Assembly (NCBI GenBank): GCA_910576855.1
Contig: CAJTJP010000001.1
Coordinates: forward strand, 169,457 to 233,456
Source of the DNA: Erysipelotrichales bacterium
Lineage (GTDB): Bacteria; Bacillota_I; Bacilli_A; Erysipelotrichales; Erysipelotrichaceae
Length of the DNA: 64,000 nucleotides
Reading direction: 5' to 3'
Shown here: piece after piece, positions 1 to 8,253 of the stretch
Position numbering within the stretch: position 1 is the stretch's first letter
How the letters are laid out: each line of letters begins with the position of its first letter
The notes under the pieces: generated by a model
Database searches by the model: none
What the model was told of the DNA's origin: nothing
The model's input: only the letters and a program-made list of their open reading frames with translations
Position numbers and translations under genes: made by a program

Positions 1-59
1 CTTATTAACTACTAAAAGACTATAAATGCAGATTATTATGTCGAATTGAGGTGTTATCA

Positions 60-596
60 ATGAGTAAAAAGGAAGTGTTTTCAATCCCTAATATTCTGTG
101 CTATATTCGCTTTTTATTAGTATTTGCCTTTTGTTATTTTTATTGGCATAAGCAGTATGGATACAGTGCGGTGATGATCATTTTAGGCGGTATCAGTGAT
201 TGCTTGGACGGACAGATTGCTCGAAGATGCAATATGGTAACCGAGCTTGGAAAAATTATCGATCCGCTTGCCGATAAAGCAATGCAGCTGGCAATCGTAG
301 TTGCATTATGCACACACTATCCGCAAATGCTTATTTTATTCATTTTGTTTGTACTTAAGGAAGGCTTTCAGGGTATTTGTTGTCTCATCGGCTTAAAGAA
401 AAATAAGCGTTTAAACGGCGCGAAGTGGTATGGTAAGGTAGCCACTGCTGTTTTCTATGTCGTTACTGTGATTTTGATTGCGTTTTACGATATCCCTTTA
501 TGGCTGTTACATGCCTGTACGCTGATTACTTTCATTGTGTTTATGAATGCGTTTGTGCTGTACGGGGTAACATTTTATCGCTTATTGAAGGATTGA
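60..596 (+). CDS. CDP-alcohol phosphatidyltransferase family membrane protein
   Basis: Integral membrane enzyme of about 178 residues, the usual size for PgsA-type enzymes. It transfers a phosphatidyl group from CDP-diacylglycerol to an alcohol such as glycerol-3-phosphate. The family signature is complete: D47-x2-D50-G51-x2-A54-R55-x8-G64-x3-D68-x3-D72, the metal and CDP binding residues. Hydrophobic segments lie near residues 13-30, 35-46, 75-105 and 125-170. The ATG at 60 is chosen over an in-frame GTG at 51 because GAGGTG at 48-53 is well spaced from the ATG and overlaps the GTG. The actual acceptor alcohol cannot be told from sequence; phosphatidylglycerophosphate synthase is the default guess. 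Confidence 0.85.
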   Translation: MSKKEVFSIPNILCYIRFLLVFAFCYFYWHKQYGYSAVMIILGGISDCLDGQIARRCNMVTELGKIIDPLADKAMQLAIVVALCTHYPQMLILFILFVLKEGFQGICCLIGLKKNKRLNGAKWYGKVATAVFYVVTVILIAFYDIPLWLLHACTLITFIVFMNAFVLYGVTFYRLLKD

Positions 597-836
597 GAGA
601 TTGCGGTTAGTATGGATCCTTCAGGTAGTTTCTGTTGATGTTTGAGAATAGAGCTAAGCTCATAAATAGGGATAATCAAAGACAGTAAATGAGCTGTGAA
701 TGATTACGAAATCAAATGATATATTACATGATTTCAGTATTATTTTGTACATTATAATATGTTATGATTAAAGTCTCTTAAAGAAGCATAATAAGTGCTT
801 CTGTTTATTATCCTCATAAGAGTGGGAAGTGAATCT

Positions 837-974
837 ATGGGTAAACAATATGATGAAATCATTTGCCTCGTAGAAAAGGCAATTAAGGCTATGAACCGCC
901 AAACTTCTAAGCAAGAATATCTCAACAAACAAGCGCCAAGGACGCACAATGAACGTCTTTGGCTTTTTTATTAA
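837..974 (+). CDS. Possible 45-aa small protein
   Basis: Short ORF in the gap between the phosphatidyltransferase and the sigma factor. It encodes a hydrophilic peptide beginning MGKQYDEIICLVEKAIKAM, with one amphipathic helix-like stretch and no known family. The codons run through the hairpin of a strong terminator (935-969) and stop immediately after it, so part of the apparent coding sequence is terminator. A hairpin, GAAGCA/TGCTTC, lies just upstream (783-801), and TATAAT-like boxes occur around 754-775. It may be a real small gene whose stop overlaps its terminator, or a chance ORF in a small RNA leader. Confidence 0.25.
   Translation: MGKQYDEIICLVEKAIKAMNRQTSKQEYLNKQAPRTHNERLWLFY
935..969 (+). 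terminator. Intrinsic terminator
   Basis: Stem GCCAAGGACG / CGTCTTTGGC (one G-U pair) with a nine-nt loop, followed by six T. It ends a short transcript starting somewhere in 740-840 and separates it from the sigma-factor gene. Confidence 0.75.
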
Positions 975-1158
975 TCAAAATAATATCATTAATTTTTTGT
1001 AAATCCGCCTTATTATCTAAAACAAAATATATTTTCATAAACAAATGCTTTAGCCGAACTCTCATAATATAGGAAGCAAAATCATTGATTGTTCCTACAT
1101 AAGCATACATTGCGATATCGATTCTATTATAAAAAAATAAAATTTGTAAAAAATTGAA

Positions 1159-1187
1159 TTGACTAACGGTGGATTCTGATTTATGAT
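1159..1187 (+). promoter_or_regulatory. Sigma-A type promoter for the ECF sigma gene
   Basis: TTGACT (1159-1164) and TATGAT (1182-1187) are separated by exactly 17 nt. The predicted start lies near 1194, about 18 nt before the ATG at 1212, giving a very short leader that holds only the ribosome binding site AAGGAG. Confidence 0.6.
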
Positions 1188-1211
1188 GATAATAATAAGG
1201 AGTGTTGAAGT

Positions 1212-2285
1212 ATGACGACTGAGGAATTGGCAATGATTACAGAGGCAATCGCCGGAAGTGAAAGCGCATTTGATGATTTATATCGCCATTATGAGCGACT
1301 GGTCTATTATATCGCCTATAAAAATACTAAAAATGATGCTGATGCAAAGGATGTTGTACAGGAAACCTTTTTAGAAGTGAAACGCACCATTCATACACTG
1401 CAGAATCCTCAGGCCTTTAAATATTGGTTAAATCGTATTACTCTTTCAAAGTGCAAAAATCTGTTCCGTAAAAATCACTATATCAATGTTGATTGTGAAC
1501 AGCCGAGCATCGAAAACAACAATATTGAAAATCGTACTTATTTGATTCCCCATGCGAATTCCCGCAAGGACAGTGACTGCACGGTTATCAATCAATTCAT
1601 CAGTGAGTTGCCGAAGGGACAGCGAGAAGTTTTAGTGATGTTTTACTTAGAGGAACTTCATCTGGAAGAGATATCTCAACGCTTGGATATACCGCTGGGA
1701 ACAGTGAAAAGTCGTTTGTCCTATGCGCGAGATACCTTAAAAGATAAGGTGAAGAAATACGAAGCAAGAGAGGGAATCAAGCTTAATTTCCATTCCTTGG
1801 GCGAAGGTATTACCGCCGCACTGTTGTTGGAAGCGGCACAAACCCACATACCTGCAGTATTGCCGATCATACCGACAGAATCATCAACTACCGGTGTTTC
1901 TTCATTCTTTTCCTCAACTGTCGCCGTTAAATTGACGATTGCCGGCATTATTTTATTTTCAACCTTAACCGCAGGGAGCTATGCTTATGACTATTTTCAA
2001 CGAAGTACAACATCGAATCCAGAGGATGTCTCAGTCACAGAAGCATTCCCAACCTTTCAAGTATTCAATAAACAAATTTCAACTTCGGAAAGCGCGTATT
2101 TTAATCTAAAGCTATGGCTGTGCTGTGAGGAGGAAATCAATGCTTTGACAAAAGCGGAATTTTTAGAATTGCAGCCAATCTATGAGGAATTAAAAAAAAT
2201 AAATAACGGTTATTATGAATCCTTACGTGCTCAGGGCTTAACAGGCTCTTTTGAAAAATTATATAAAAAGTTTCATATCGAATAA
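1212..2285 (+). CDS. ECF-type RNA polymerase sigma factor with C-terminal membrane segment
   Basis: 357 residues, about twice the length of a normal ECF sigma factor. Sigma region 2 spans about residues 15-75, including the DAKDVVQETFLEV helix. Region 4 spans about 130-180, with a helix-turn-helix ending in IPLGTVKSRLSYAR. A strongly hydrophobic segment at about 237-258 is followed by a tail of about 100 residues that would lie outside the membrane. No separate anti-sigma gene follows; the membrane tail may take that role by tethering the factor and sensing the surface, which is inference. The next functional genes downstream are two giant surface proteins, so they are candidate targets. The start is supported by AAGGAG 8 nt upstream. 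Confidence 0.85.
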   Translation: MTTEELAMITEAIAGSESAFDDLYRHYERLVYYIAYKNTKNDADAKDVVQETFLEVKRTIHTLQNPQAFKYWLNRITLSKCKNLFRKNHYINVDCEQPSIENNNIENRTYLIPHANSRKDSDCTVINQFISELPKGQREVLVMFYLEELHLEEISQRLDIPLGTVKSRLSYARDTLKDKVKKYEAREGIKLNFHSLGEGITAALLLEAAQTHIPAVLPIIPTESSTTGVSSFFSSTVAVKLTIAGIILFSTLTAGSYAYDYFQRSTTSNPEDVSVTEAFPTFQVFNKQISTSESAYFNLKLWLCCEEEINALTKAEFLELQPIYEELKKINNGYYESLRAQGLTGSFEKLYKKFHIE

Positions 2286-2478
2286 TCATTTTAGTTGTAA
2301 ATTTATATATAATGCTTTATTATTTGTAATATATCAAAAATATGTTGATTAATAATCAAACTTTTTCTGTGTGCTTTCAAATGTGCAGTGAAAACAGATT
2401 TTTTAAATGCTTAAAATTTGTATATAAAAAATAAAATATTTTTGAACCTTTTCATTTTATCTTGTGGCAGTGTAGTGA

Positions 2479-2631
2479 ACGGCTGTGTATACAGCCCCGG
2501 TAATCGGAAAAATGGTAGATGAACCAAACTGGTTGGCAATGTCTACTGAACCAATCGCAAGGGTTGCGACATTTGACAGCAAACCGGTATATTACATTTA
2601 TAATACCTTGGCAACTAAAACACCTGTTTAA
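2479..2631 (+). pseudogene. Decayed fragment of a third adhesin paralog
   Basis: In the gap after the sigma gene, one frame is open between TGA at 2476 and TAA at 2629. The encoded piece NWLAMSTEPIARVATFDS lines up with GWFSMTTESIAEVKAVDS in the N-terminal module of the adhesin just downstream, sharing W, M, T, E, I, A, V, D and S in register. It has no signal peptide and no ribosome binding site. The likeliest reading is the remnant of another copy of the adhesin N-terminus. The rest of 2286-2636 is AT-rich with nothing else recognised. Confidence 0.5.
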
Positions 2632-2636
2632 AAATG

Positions 2637-2652
2637 GTCTACACTTGTAGAC
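2637..2652. promoter_or_regulatory. Inverted repeat upstream of adhesin 1
   Basis: GTCTACA-CT-TGTAGAC, a 7-bp inverted repeat with a 2-nt centre, lies 22 nt before the adhesin start codon. A degenerate form of the motif is at the same position before adhesin 2 (8218-8236), and GTCTA/TAGAC recurs at 8114-8129. It could be an operator or a small RNA hairpin in the leader. Confidence 0.4.
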
Positions 2653-2674
2653 ATAAGGGAAAGGAATGATGACT

Positions 2675-5600
2675 ATGTGTAAGAAGATTGTGATTGTATG
2701 CATGACTTTGCTTGGAATGTTATCTATTGGTTATGCATATTATCAAACCGCTTTGCATGCGGCAGTTAATACTTATCAAAGCGGCGGTGAAATAGCAGGT
2801 AGAGTCCATCAAGCACCTTCCAATATTACCGGTAGCCATATTGGTATGCAAAAGGGTGATAAATTTCATATTGGCGCAATCAATCCAAAAGATGGAAGTC
2901 CTCTTGGCTTTATAGTCATTTTGAAAAATGAAAATTATAATGACTATATATCCCCTGTTGATGCAAGTACAGTCCGGTATGGAGATGATCTTACAGGATG
3001 GTTCTCCATGACTACTGAGAGTATAGCGGAGGTAAAAGCTGTTGATTCCCCAAGTGCATTTACAGAATACTCCGTTGGCTCATATTACTTCGCCAGTTAC
3101 AACTCTACTAATATAAAAGGTCCAATCGATCAATTAACAAATTCATTTCTTTCGACACCGAAAGGAAGTTTATTATTACCTAGAGATATAAAAGATATAC
3201 GATTGGTTTACCAAAATTCATACTCTTATAACAGCTGTGGAGGCGATATTCTAACGAAAACATATGAAATGGGAAATATTTTTTTCCCATTAGTGCCATA
3301 TTCATATGTAAAATTGGGAAGGCCAGCAGGTTATAATACAAGTTATACAGGAAGGTTATCTTCAAATGATCTAACATTTTCCTCTGATTATTGGACTCCA
3401 ATGAGTTATTATACTCGTTCTTTGTATAATTATGTATTTGATTACTTTATAGGATCATCTGGTCAACAAGGGATGGCAGCAGCATCCTACACAGTTGTAA
3501 AATCTGTTCGACCAAGTGCTTTCTTTGATTTAAACAAAGTCGTGTTTGGTGTCTCAAAAGGTACATCCAATCAAATAGGGAAAGTAAAAGAGTTCACTTC
3601 TTCCGGTGGTTCATTATGGAATGAAACATCTTCTAACAGTCATATGAAACTTCGCTTTTTGAATTCTCAAATGCAGGCTTCTTTATTTAAAATACAAAAT
3701 GAACAAAATGTGGATGTGTCCAAGGTAGTAGAAAATTCTAAGGTACATTTAATCGCAGATGCCAATCAAGGTAAAGATGCGAATGGGAATCCTTATACGT
3801 TATCAGTTATTGTCTTTGATAAAGATAATCACTTCAAATATTATCAGCCGTTAGAAAATGCAAAAGGCAGTGATATCTATGAATTTGATACAACAGGAAT
3901 TATTCCGGGTAATTATAAAATCGCTGTTGTGAATGAGGCATATCATGAAATAGACAATGAATCAATCGATAGTTCACTTATTTCAAATGCATTAGATTTA
4001 GAAATAGTTGAACCACATAAATTAACATATACCAAACAACCGCAAAGTGGAGCGACAAGTGGTAACGATTACGAATTTAGTAAGAATGTAAACGCAGGTC
4101 AAGTAGTAGGTAAGGTTACGGCGAATCCAATGGGTGTAATTCCATTGACTTATACTCTGGAAGCTAATGGTGATAATTCGTATCTAAACTTTGAAATTGA
4201 TGGCTTAGATGCGAATGGTGCTTCAAGCAGTACACCGCTCAATGTGAAAATCAAAAGCGGAGCGCCTGATTTAGTAAACGGTGGGTTGAAGGCGGGAGAG
4301 TATAAATTCTGTATTACTGCGGTAGATGCGAACGGTGATCCTGTGGATACAAGCGGTAATCCGACAGAAAAGGTTTGTACCTCATTTACGGTAGAAAAAA
4401 CAAATCCGACGATTGCCTTTAATGATCCTGCTCAAACCAAGAAATCAATCGCAGCTGCAGCTACAGCTTGGAATGAAACAGCGACTGCGACTCCTAGTAG
4501 TGGCACTAAGATAACGTACAGTATTACGGGGGGTGATGTATCACTGATTTCTATAAATCCCGATACAGGAGCGATTACTTATACAGGAAGTAATGCGTTC
4601 GGTAAGGTAAAGATAAGGGCAACGGTTGATGATGATCCAAGTACAGGAAATGATAACTATAATTCAGCATTTGTTGAAAAAGAAATCGTAATCTATCGTG
4701 AGGTAGACGGAAGTGTGACACCGCATGCCAATTCATCAGATACAACGATACCTACCTTTACTGCTTCTGATTCGAATATAAAGACAGGCGGTATTATCGG
4801 AACTATTCACGGAACGCTTGGTACTCCTGATACGATAGGCGGAAGTACAACGACTTATCATTATGGTCTAAAGCCGGGAGTAGGAAATGCGAGCTTCTTT
4901 AGTGTTGATCCAAATACAGGAGTCATCAAGACAACAGCGAACTTAGGAGTGAACAGCTATCATATCACAGTAACAGTAAGTGATAACTGGAGCACAAAGG
5001 AAATCCCTGTAACAATCAATGTCGGAATGGCAGCGGCAGAGAATCTGAAGTTTTATGAGAACAGTACATCAAATACAGTGATAACCTCAAAGAGTGTGAA
5101 GGCAACAGATACAGGAGTGACGGTCTACGCGACAGTCAAAGGAAGCACCAATAATAATCCTGTCACTTATCGTATTAAGGATGGCTCAACAAATGTAATC
5201 ACAGTGAATTCAAGCAGCGGAGCGATAACGATCAATGGGGTAGGAACGGTCATCATTGTCGCAGAGAAAAATGGAGCCACAGGACAAGCAAATGCAAGTG
5301 CTGAGCTGACCTTTACGGTCACAGCGGGAACACAGAATTTCATCTATACAGACAGCGCAGGAAATGAGCTTCCTAAAACAAGCAACAAGTATAATGCGAT
5401 CAGTGAAGTATACGCACCCAATAAAACGATTCAATTATATACGGCAGGGAATCCGACAGGCAGTACAGTAACATACCGTTTAAAGGCAGGAAGTCCGACT
5501 GATGTGATATCGGTAGACAGTACAACAGGAGAAGTAACGGTATTAAATGCGAGTATCTCACCGAGTCAGATAGATAAGGTAATCGTAGAGGCAACAAGTC

Positions 5601-8107
5601 ATGATCCTACAGGAAACTACAGTGATAAAACGATAGAGATAGCGATCAATATCACAAAGGCAAACCAAACGATATCCTTTGCGGGAATTACCTATGCGAC
5701 AAGTGGAAACGGAACAGTAACGCCTGTCATCAATGAACAGGATATCTCAAGTAGTGAAGGCGGAGTCACAGTAAACGATACAGATTACTTTATAACGATA
5801 GATAACAGTATCAGTACATCAATCGCATGGACGAATGATGGAGTGAATATTGACTACAGCTACAGCGGAGATAATGGGTTAGATATACCGCTGCATGTAG
5901 AGAAGCCGGGGAATCGAAACTATAATAAGGCAGAAGCAGACGGCATGATGCACATTATGGGCCCCAATGAGAATACATTGGCGATTAATCGACCGGGCAA
6001 AATTATCTATGGCGATCATTTCACAATCCGAAGCCTGCAAGATGATTCAAGCAGCATCAATGTGAACTATACGTTTGAGGTAGATAAAACGACTTATATC
6101 TCAAATCCTACCGTAACAGGAAACAAGGCAGAGTTTGATGCATTGAAGTACAGCGGAAGTACAAATATCCAAATCAAGGTGACAAGAACGGCAGACGGAG
6201 AGGTACCGTTAAGTAAAACGATCACGGTACAGGTGTTGCCGAAACCGATCGAAATCATCATTGATGATAAGGCAAAGCTGAAGGGAGAACAGAATCCAGC
6301 CTTGACATATCAAGACTTCAGAAGCCAGTTAGTATCATGGAATGGAGTACAAGATGTCATAGAGGAGAACGATATCAAGCTGAGTACTACGGCGAAAACA
6401 AACAGTAATGCAGGAAGCTATCCGATCAAGGGGGACAGTAACCTATTAAATACAGCTTATCCAAACTATACCTTTACATTCAAAGAGGGAACACTGAAAG
6501 TCAAAGAGGAGAACATACAGGACAACTGGTATCATTTAGAGCTTGATGACGGAAACAATACCTTATATGCAGGCGGATGGACAAATCAAAATGTCAACAT
6601 CATCAGCGATCATAATGAATATACCAATCTATCCTTTGACCAAAGCACATGGAAGCCAAACCAAGTCACAGTGACAAGAGAAGGTGAGACAAACCAAAGC
6701 TTTTGGATGAAAAAGGACAGCGGAGCGATCACAAAAGAGAAACAAGAAATCATCAGAATTGATAAAACTGCACCAAAGGTAAAAGGTATCAAAGCAAAGG
6801 ATTCAAATAATAAGCTACAGGATATTATTAATAAACTAAGCGGTGGAATCTTCTTTAAACCGGGAACAGCGTTTGAAGTCACGACAAGTGACAAAAAGGA
6901 TGACTTGAAGGTAAGCGGTACAAAGGAAATCGCATACAAGGTATATAAAATCGTAGACGGAGCTGATGAACCAATCAAGGATGGAACCTTATCTGTCACA
7001 AATGAAAAGGCAAGTATCACAATCAGTGAAACAGTAGGCAAATATAAGGTATGCGTAATACCGACCGACAATGCAGGAAACACAAATACCGAGAGCTGTC
7101 ATGAGGTAGAGCTTAAAAAAATCGATGTGGATGTAGACAAAGACGGTAAACCTGATTTCAACGATCCTGACGGAGATGGATGTCCTGATTTAAACATCAA
7201 ATGGAAAGATCCAAATGATGAAACCAAATGGATTGTCATCAACGGAGACAGAAATAATGACGGTATTCCTGACATTAATATCGACAGTGACGGCGATGGC
7301 AAGCCTGACTTGAATATTGATACGGACAATGATGGTAAACCCGATCTTAACCTAGTCATATTAAAGAAATCAGACTGGAAGCCGACAAAGTGTGTAAAGG
7401 CAGACCCTGACAATGGGATCCTTGAGGAATACTGTACAGGAACAAGTATCAAGCCAACAATAAACATTGACTTAGACGGTGATAGAATTCCTGATATTAA
7501 TATCGATACAAATGGGGATATGAAAGCTGACCTGAATATAACTAAGCAAGGTGACACAGAGCCATACCTAAACATCATACTGCCTCAGCATGTATGGGAA
7601 CCGAAGAAGGATTATAAGAGCGGTTCATTTAGCTATGATTCAATCGGTAAGCATGATCCAATCATCAATATTGATACGGACAAAGACGGACTTCCGGATG
7701 TGAATATTGATCTTGACGGAGATTTAGAGCCTGATATTAACATTGATACAGATGGCGATTTAATACCGGATATTGATATTGACAGTGACGGAGACGGTAT
7801 TCCTGATGTAAATGTAGACACAGACGGAGATGGCAAACCTGATGAAAACATCAAGAAAATCACTGAATGGAAGCCGAATAAAAATGTTGACGGCGAATTG
7901 CCATACGATACGATGGATTTCAGTGAGCCAAAGGAACCAACTACATCTGATACATCAGTAAAAGGTCAATACAATCCTCAAACCAGCATGGGCGGAGCCA
8001 ATACCGGAGATGATAATGATTTAACACTTTGTGTGAGCGTTATGTTGGTAAGTTTAGTTATCATAAGTTATCAGTGCTATAGTTATAAGAAAGATACATT
8101 TCAATAA
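2675..8107 (+). CDS. Giant cell-wall-anchored adhesin 1 (Ig-like, MBG, Asp-rich repeats)
   Basis: 1,810 residues. A signal peptide (about 1-30) is followed by an N-terminal module to about 440 and Ig/cadherin-like repeats to about 1185. An MBG-like domain (about 1188-1280, starting PIEIIIDDKAKLKG) and an Ig-like domain with DKTAPKVKGI come next. Residues about 1480-1740 are a run of calcium-binding-type D-x-D-x-D-G-x-P-D repeats like thrombospondin type 3. The C-terminus has ANTGDD, a hydrophobic stretch and a lysine, the layout of a sortase signal. The ATG at 2675 is preferred over ATGs at 2666 and 2669 because AAAGGA (2660-2665) is then 9 nt away, as in adhesin 2. Residues encoded by 4403-7299 are nearly identical to adhesin 2. 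Binding target unknown. Confidence 0.85.
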   Translation: MCKKIVIVCMTLLGMLSIGYAYYQTALHAAVNTYQSGGEIAGRVHQAPSNITGSHIGMQKGDKFHIGAINPKDGSPLGFIVILKNENYNDYISPVDASTVRYGDDLTGWFSMTTESIAEVKAVDSPSAFTEYSVGSYYFASYNSTNIKGPIDQLTNSFLSTPKGSLLLPRDIKDIRLVYQNSYSYNSCGGDILTKTYEMGNIFFPLVPYSYVKLGRPAGYNTSYTGRLSSNDLTFSSDYWTPMSYYTRSLYNYVFDYFIGSSGQQGMAAASYTVVKSVRPSAFFDLNKVVFGVSKGTSNQIGKVKEFTSSGGSLWNETSSNSHMKLRFLNSQMQASLFKIQNEQNVDVSKVVENSKVHLIADANQGKDANGNPYTLSVIVFDKDNHFKYYQPLENAKGSDIYEFDTTGIIPGNYKIAVVNEAYHEIDNESIDSSLISNALDLEIVEPHKLTYTKQPQSGATSGNDYEFSKNVNAGQVVGKVTANPMGVIPLTYTLEANGDNSYLNFEIDGLDANGASSSTPLNVKIKSGAPDLVNGGLKAGEYKFCITAVDANGDPVDTSGNPTEKVCTSFTVEKTNPTIAFNDPAQTKKSIAAAATAWNETATATPSSGTKITYSITGGDVSLISINPDTGAITYTGSNAFGKVKIRATVDDDPSTGNDNYNSAFVEKEIVIYREVDGSVTPHANSSDTTIPTFTASDSNIKTGGIIGTIHGTLGTPDTIGGSTTTYHYGLKPGVGNASFFSVDPNTGVIKTTANLGVNSYHITVTVSDNWSTKEIPVTINVGMAAAENLKFYENSTSNTVITSKSVKATDTGVTVYATVKGSTNNNPVTYRIKDGSTNVITVNSSSGAITINGVGTVIIVAEKNGATGQANASAELTFTVTAGTQNFIYTDSAGNELPKTSNKYNAISEVYAPNKTIQLYTAGNPTGSTVTYRLKAGSPTDVISVDSTTGEVTVLNASISPSQIDKVIVEATSHDPTGNYSDKTIEIAINITKANQTISFAGITYATSGNGTVTPVINEQDISSSEGGVTVNDTDYFITIDNSISTSIAWTNDGVNIDYSYSGDNGLDIPLHVEKPGNRNYNKAEADGMMHIMGPNENTLAINRPGKIIYGDHFTIRSLQDDSSSINVNYTFEVDKTTYISNPTVTGNKAEFDALKYSGSTNIQIKVTRTADGEVPLSKTITVQVLPKPIEIIIDDKAKLKGEQNPALTYQDFRSQLVSWNGVQDVIEENDIKLSTTAKTNSNAGSYPIKGDSNLLNTAYPNYTFTFKEGTLKVKEENIQDNWYHLELDDGNNTLYAGGWTNQNVNIISDHNEYTNLSFDQSTWKPNQVTVTREGETNQSFWMKKDSGAITKEKQEIIRIDKTAPKVKGIKAKDSNNKLQDIINKLSGGIFFKPGTAFEVTTSDKKDDLKVSGTKEIAYKVYKIVDGADEPIKDGTLSVTNEKASITISETVGKYKVCVIPTDNAGNTNTESCHEVELKKIDVDVDKDGKPDFNDPDGDGCPDLNIKWKDPNDETKWIVINGDRNNDGIPDINIDSDGDGKPDLNIDTDNDGKPDLNLVILKKSDWKPTKCVKADPDNGILEEYCTGTSIKPTINIDLDGDRIPDINIDTNGDMKADLNITKQGDTEPYLNIILPQHVWEPKKDYKSGSFSYDSIGKHDPIINIDTDKDGLPDVNIDLDGDLEPDINIDTDGDLIPDIDIDSDGDGIPDVNVDTDGDGKPDENIKKITEWKPNKNVDGELPYDTMDFSEPKEPTTSDTSVKGQYNPQTSMGGANTGDDNDLTLCVSVMLVSLVIISYQCYSYKKDTFQ
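4403..7299 (+). repeat. 2.9-kb direct repeat, copy 1 (inside adhesin 1)
   Basis: 2,897 bp matching 9736-12632 with a constant offset of 5,333 bp, so without net insertions or deletions. The encoded residues are nearly identical, while flanking N-terminal modules are clearly diverged. The pattern suggests recent duplication or ongoing gene conversion. Confidence 0.85.
7289..7299 (+). other. Attachment-site-like sequence in adhesin 1
   Basis: GACGGCGATGG is the position in adhesin 1 aligned with the ICE core GATGGKGACGG in adhesin 2. It fits the shared pattern GAYGGNGAYGG but differs from the occupied core at third-codon positions. It is unoccupied here. Confidence 0.4.
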
Positions 8108-8137
8108 ATAAGAGTCTAACTAGGTAGACATATATAA

Positions 8138-8172
8138 ACAGGTGTTTTTAACTTAAAAATGCCTGTTTTTTT
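8138..8172 (+). terminator. Intrinsic terminator after adhesin 1
   Basis: ACAGG-TG-TTTTT pairs with AAAAA-TG-CCTGT, followed by a run of eight T. It separates the two adhesin transcription units. Confidence 0.7.
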
Positions 8173-8217
8173 ATTCAGAAACATATATTTCAATAACTCT
8201 AACCAATATTTCTTAAT

Positions 8218-8236
8218 GTCTACATTTATAGATGAC
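8218..8236. promoter_or_regulatory. Inverted-repeat-like motif upstream of adhesin 2
   Basis: GTCTACATTTATAGATGAC is a degenerate form of the GTCTACA/TGTAGAC repeat ahead of adhesin 1, at the same place just before AAAGGA. This suggests shared control. Confidence 0.4.
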
Positions 8237-8253
8237 AAAGAAAGGATATTAGT

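Noticed and set aside
7120..7860. Regularly repeating sequence that could suggest a CRISPR array
   Set aside because: The repeats are in-frame 27-39 bp codon repeats of a protein, without identical direct repeats, spacers or cas genes.
7099..7863. Ser/Pro/Leu-rich ORFs on the reverse strand under the Asp-rich repeats
   Set aside because: They are mirror images of the D-x-D-G repeat codons; no ribosome binding site, same artefact at 12432-12644, 52134-52466 and 52521-52898.
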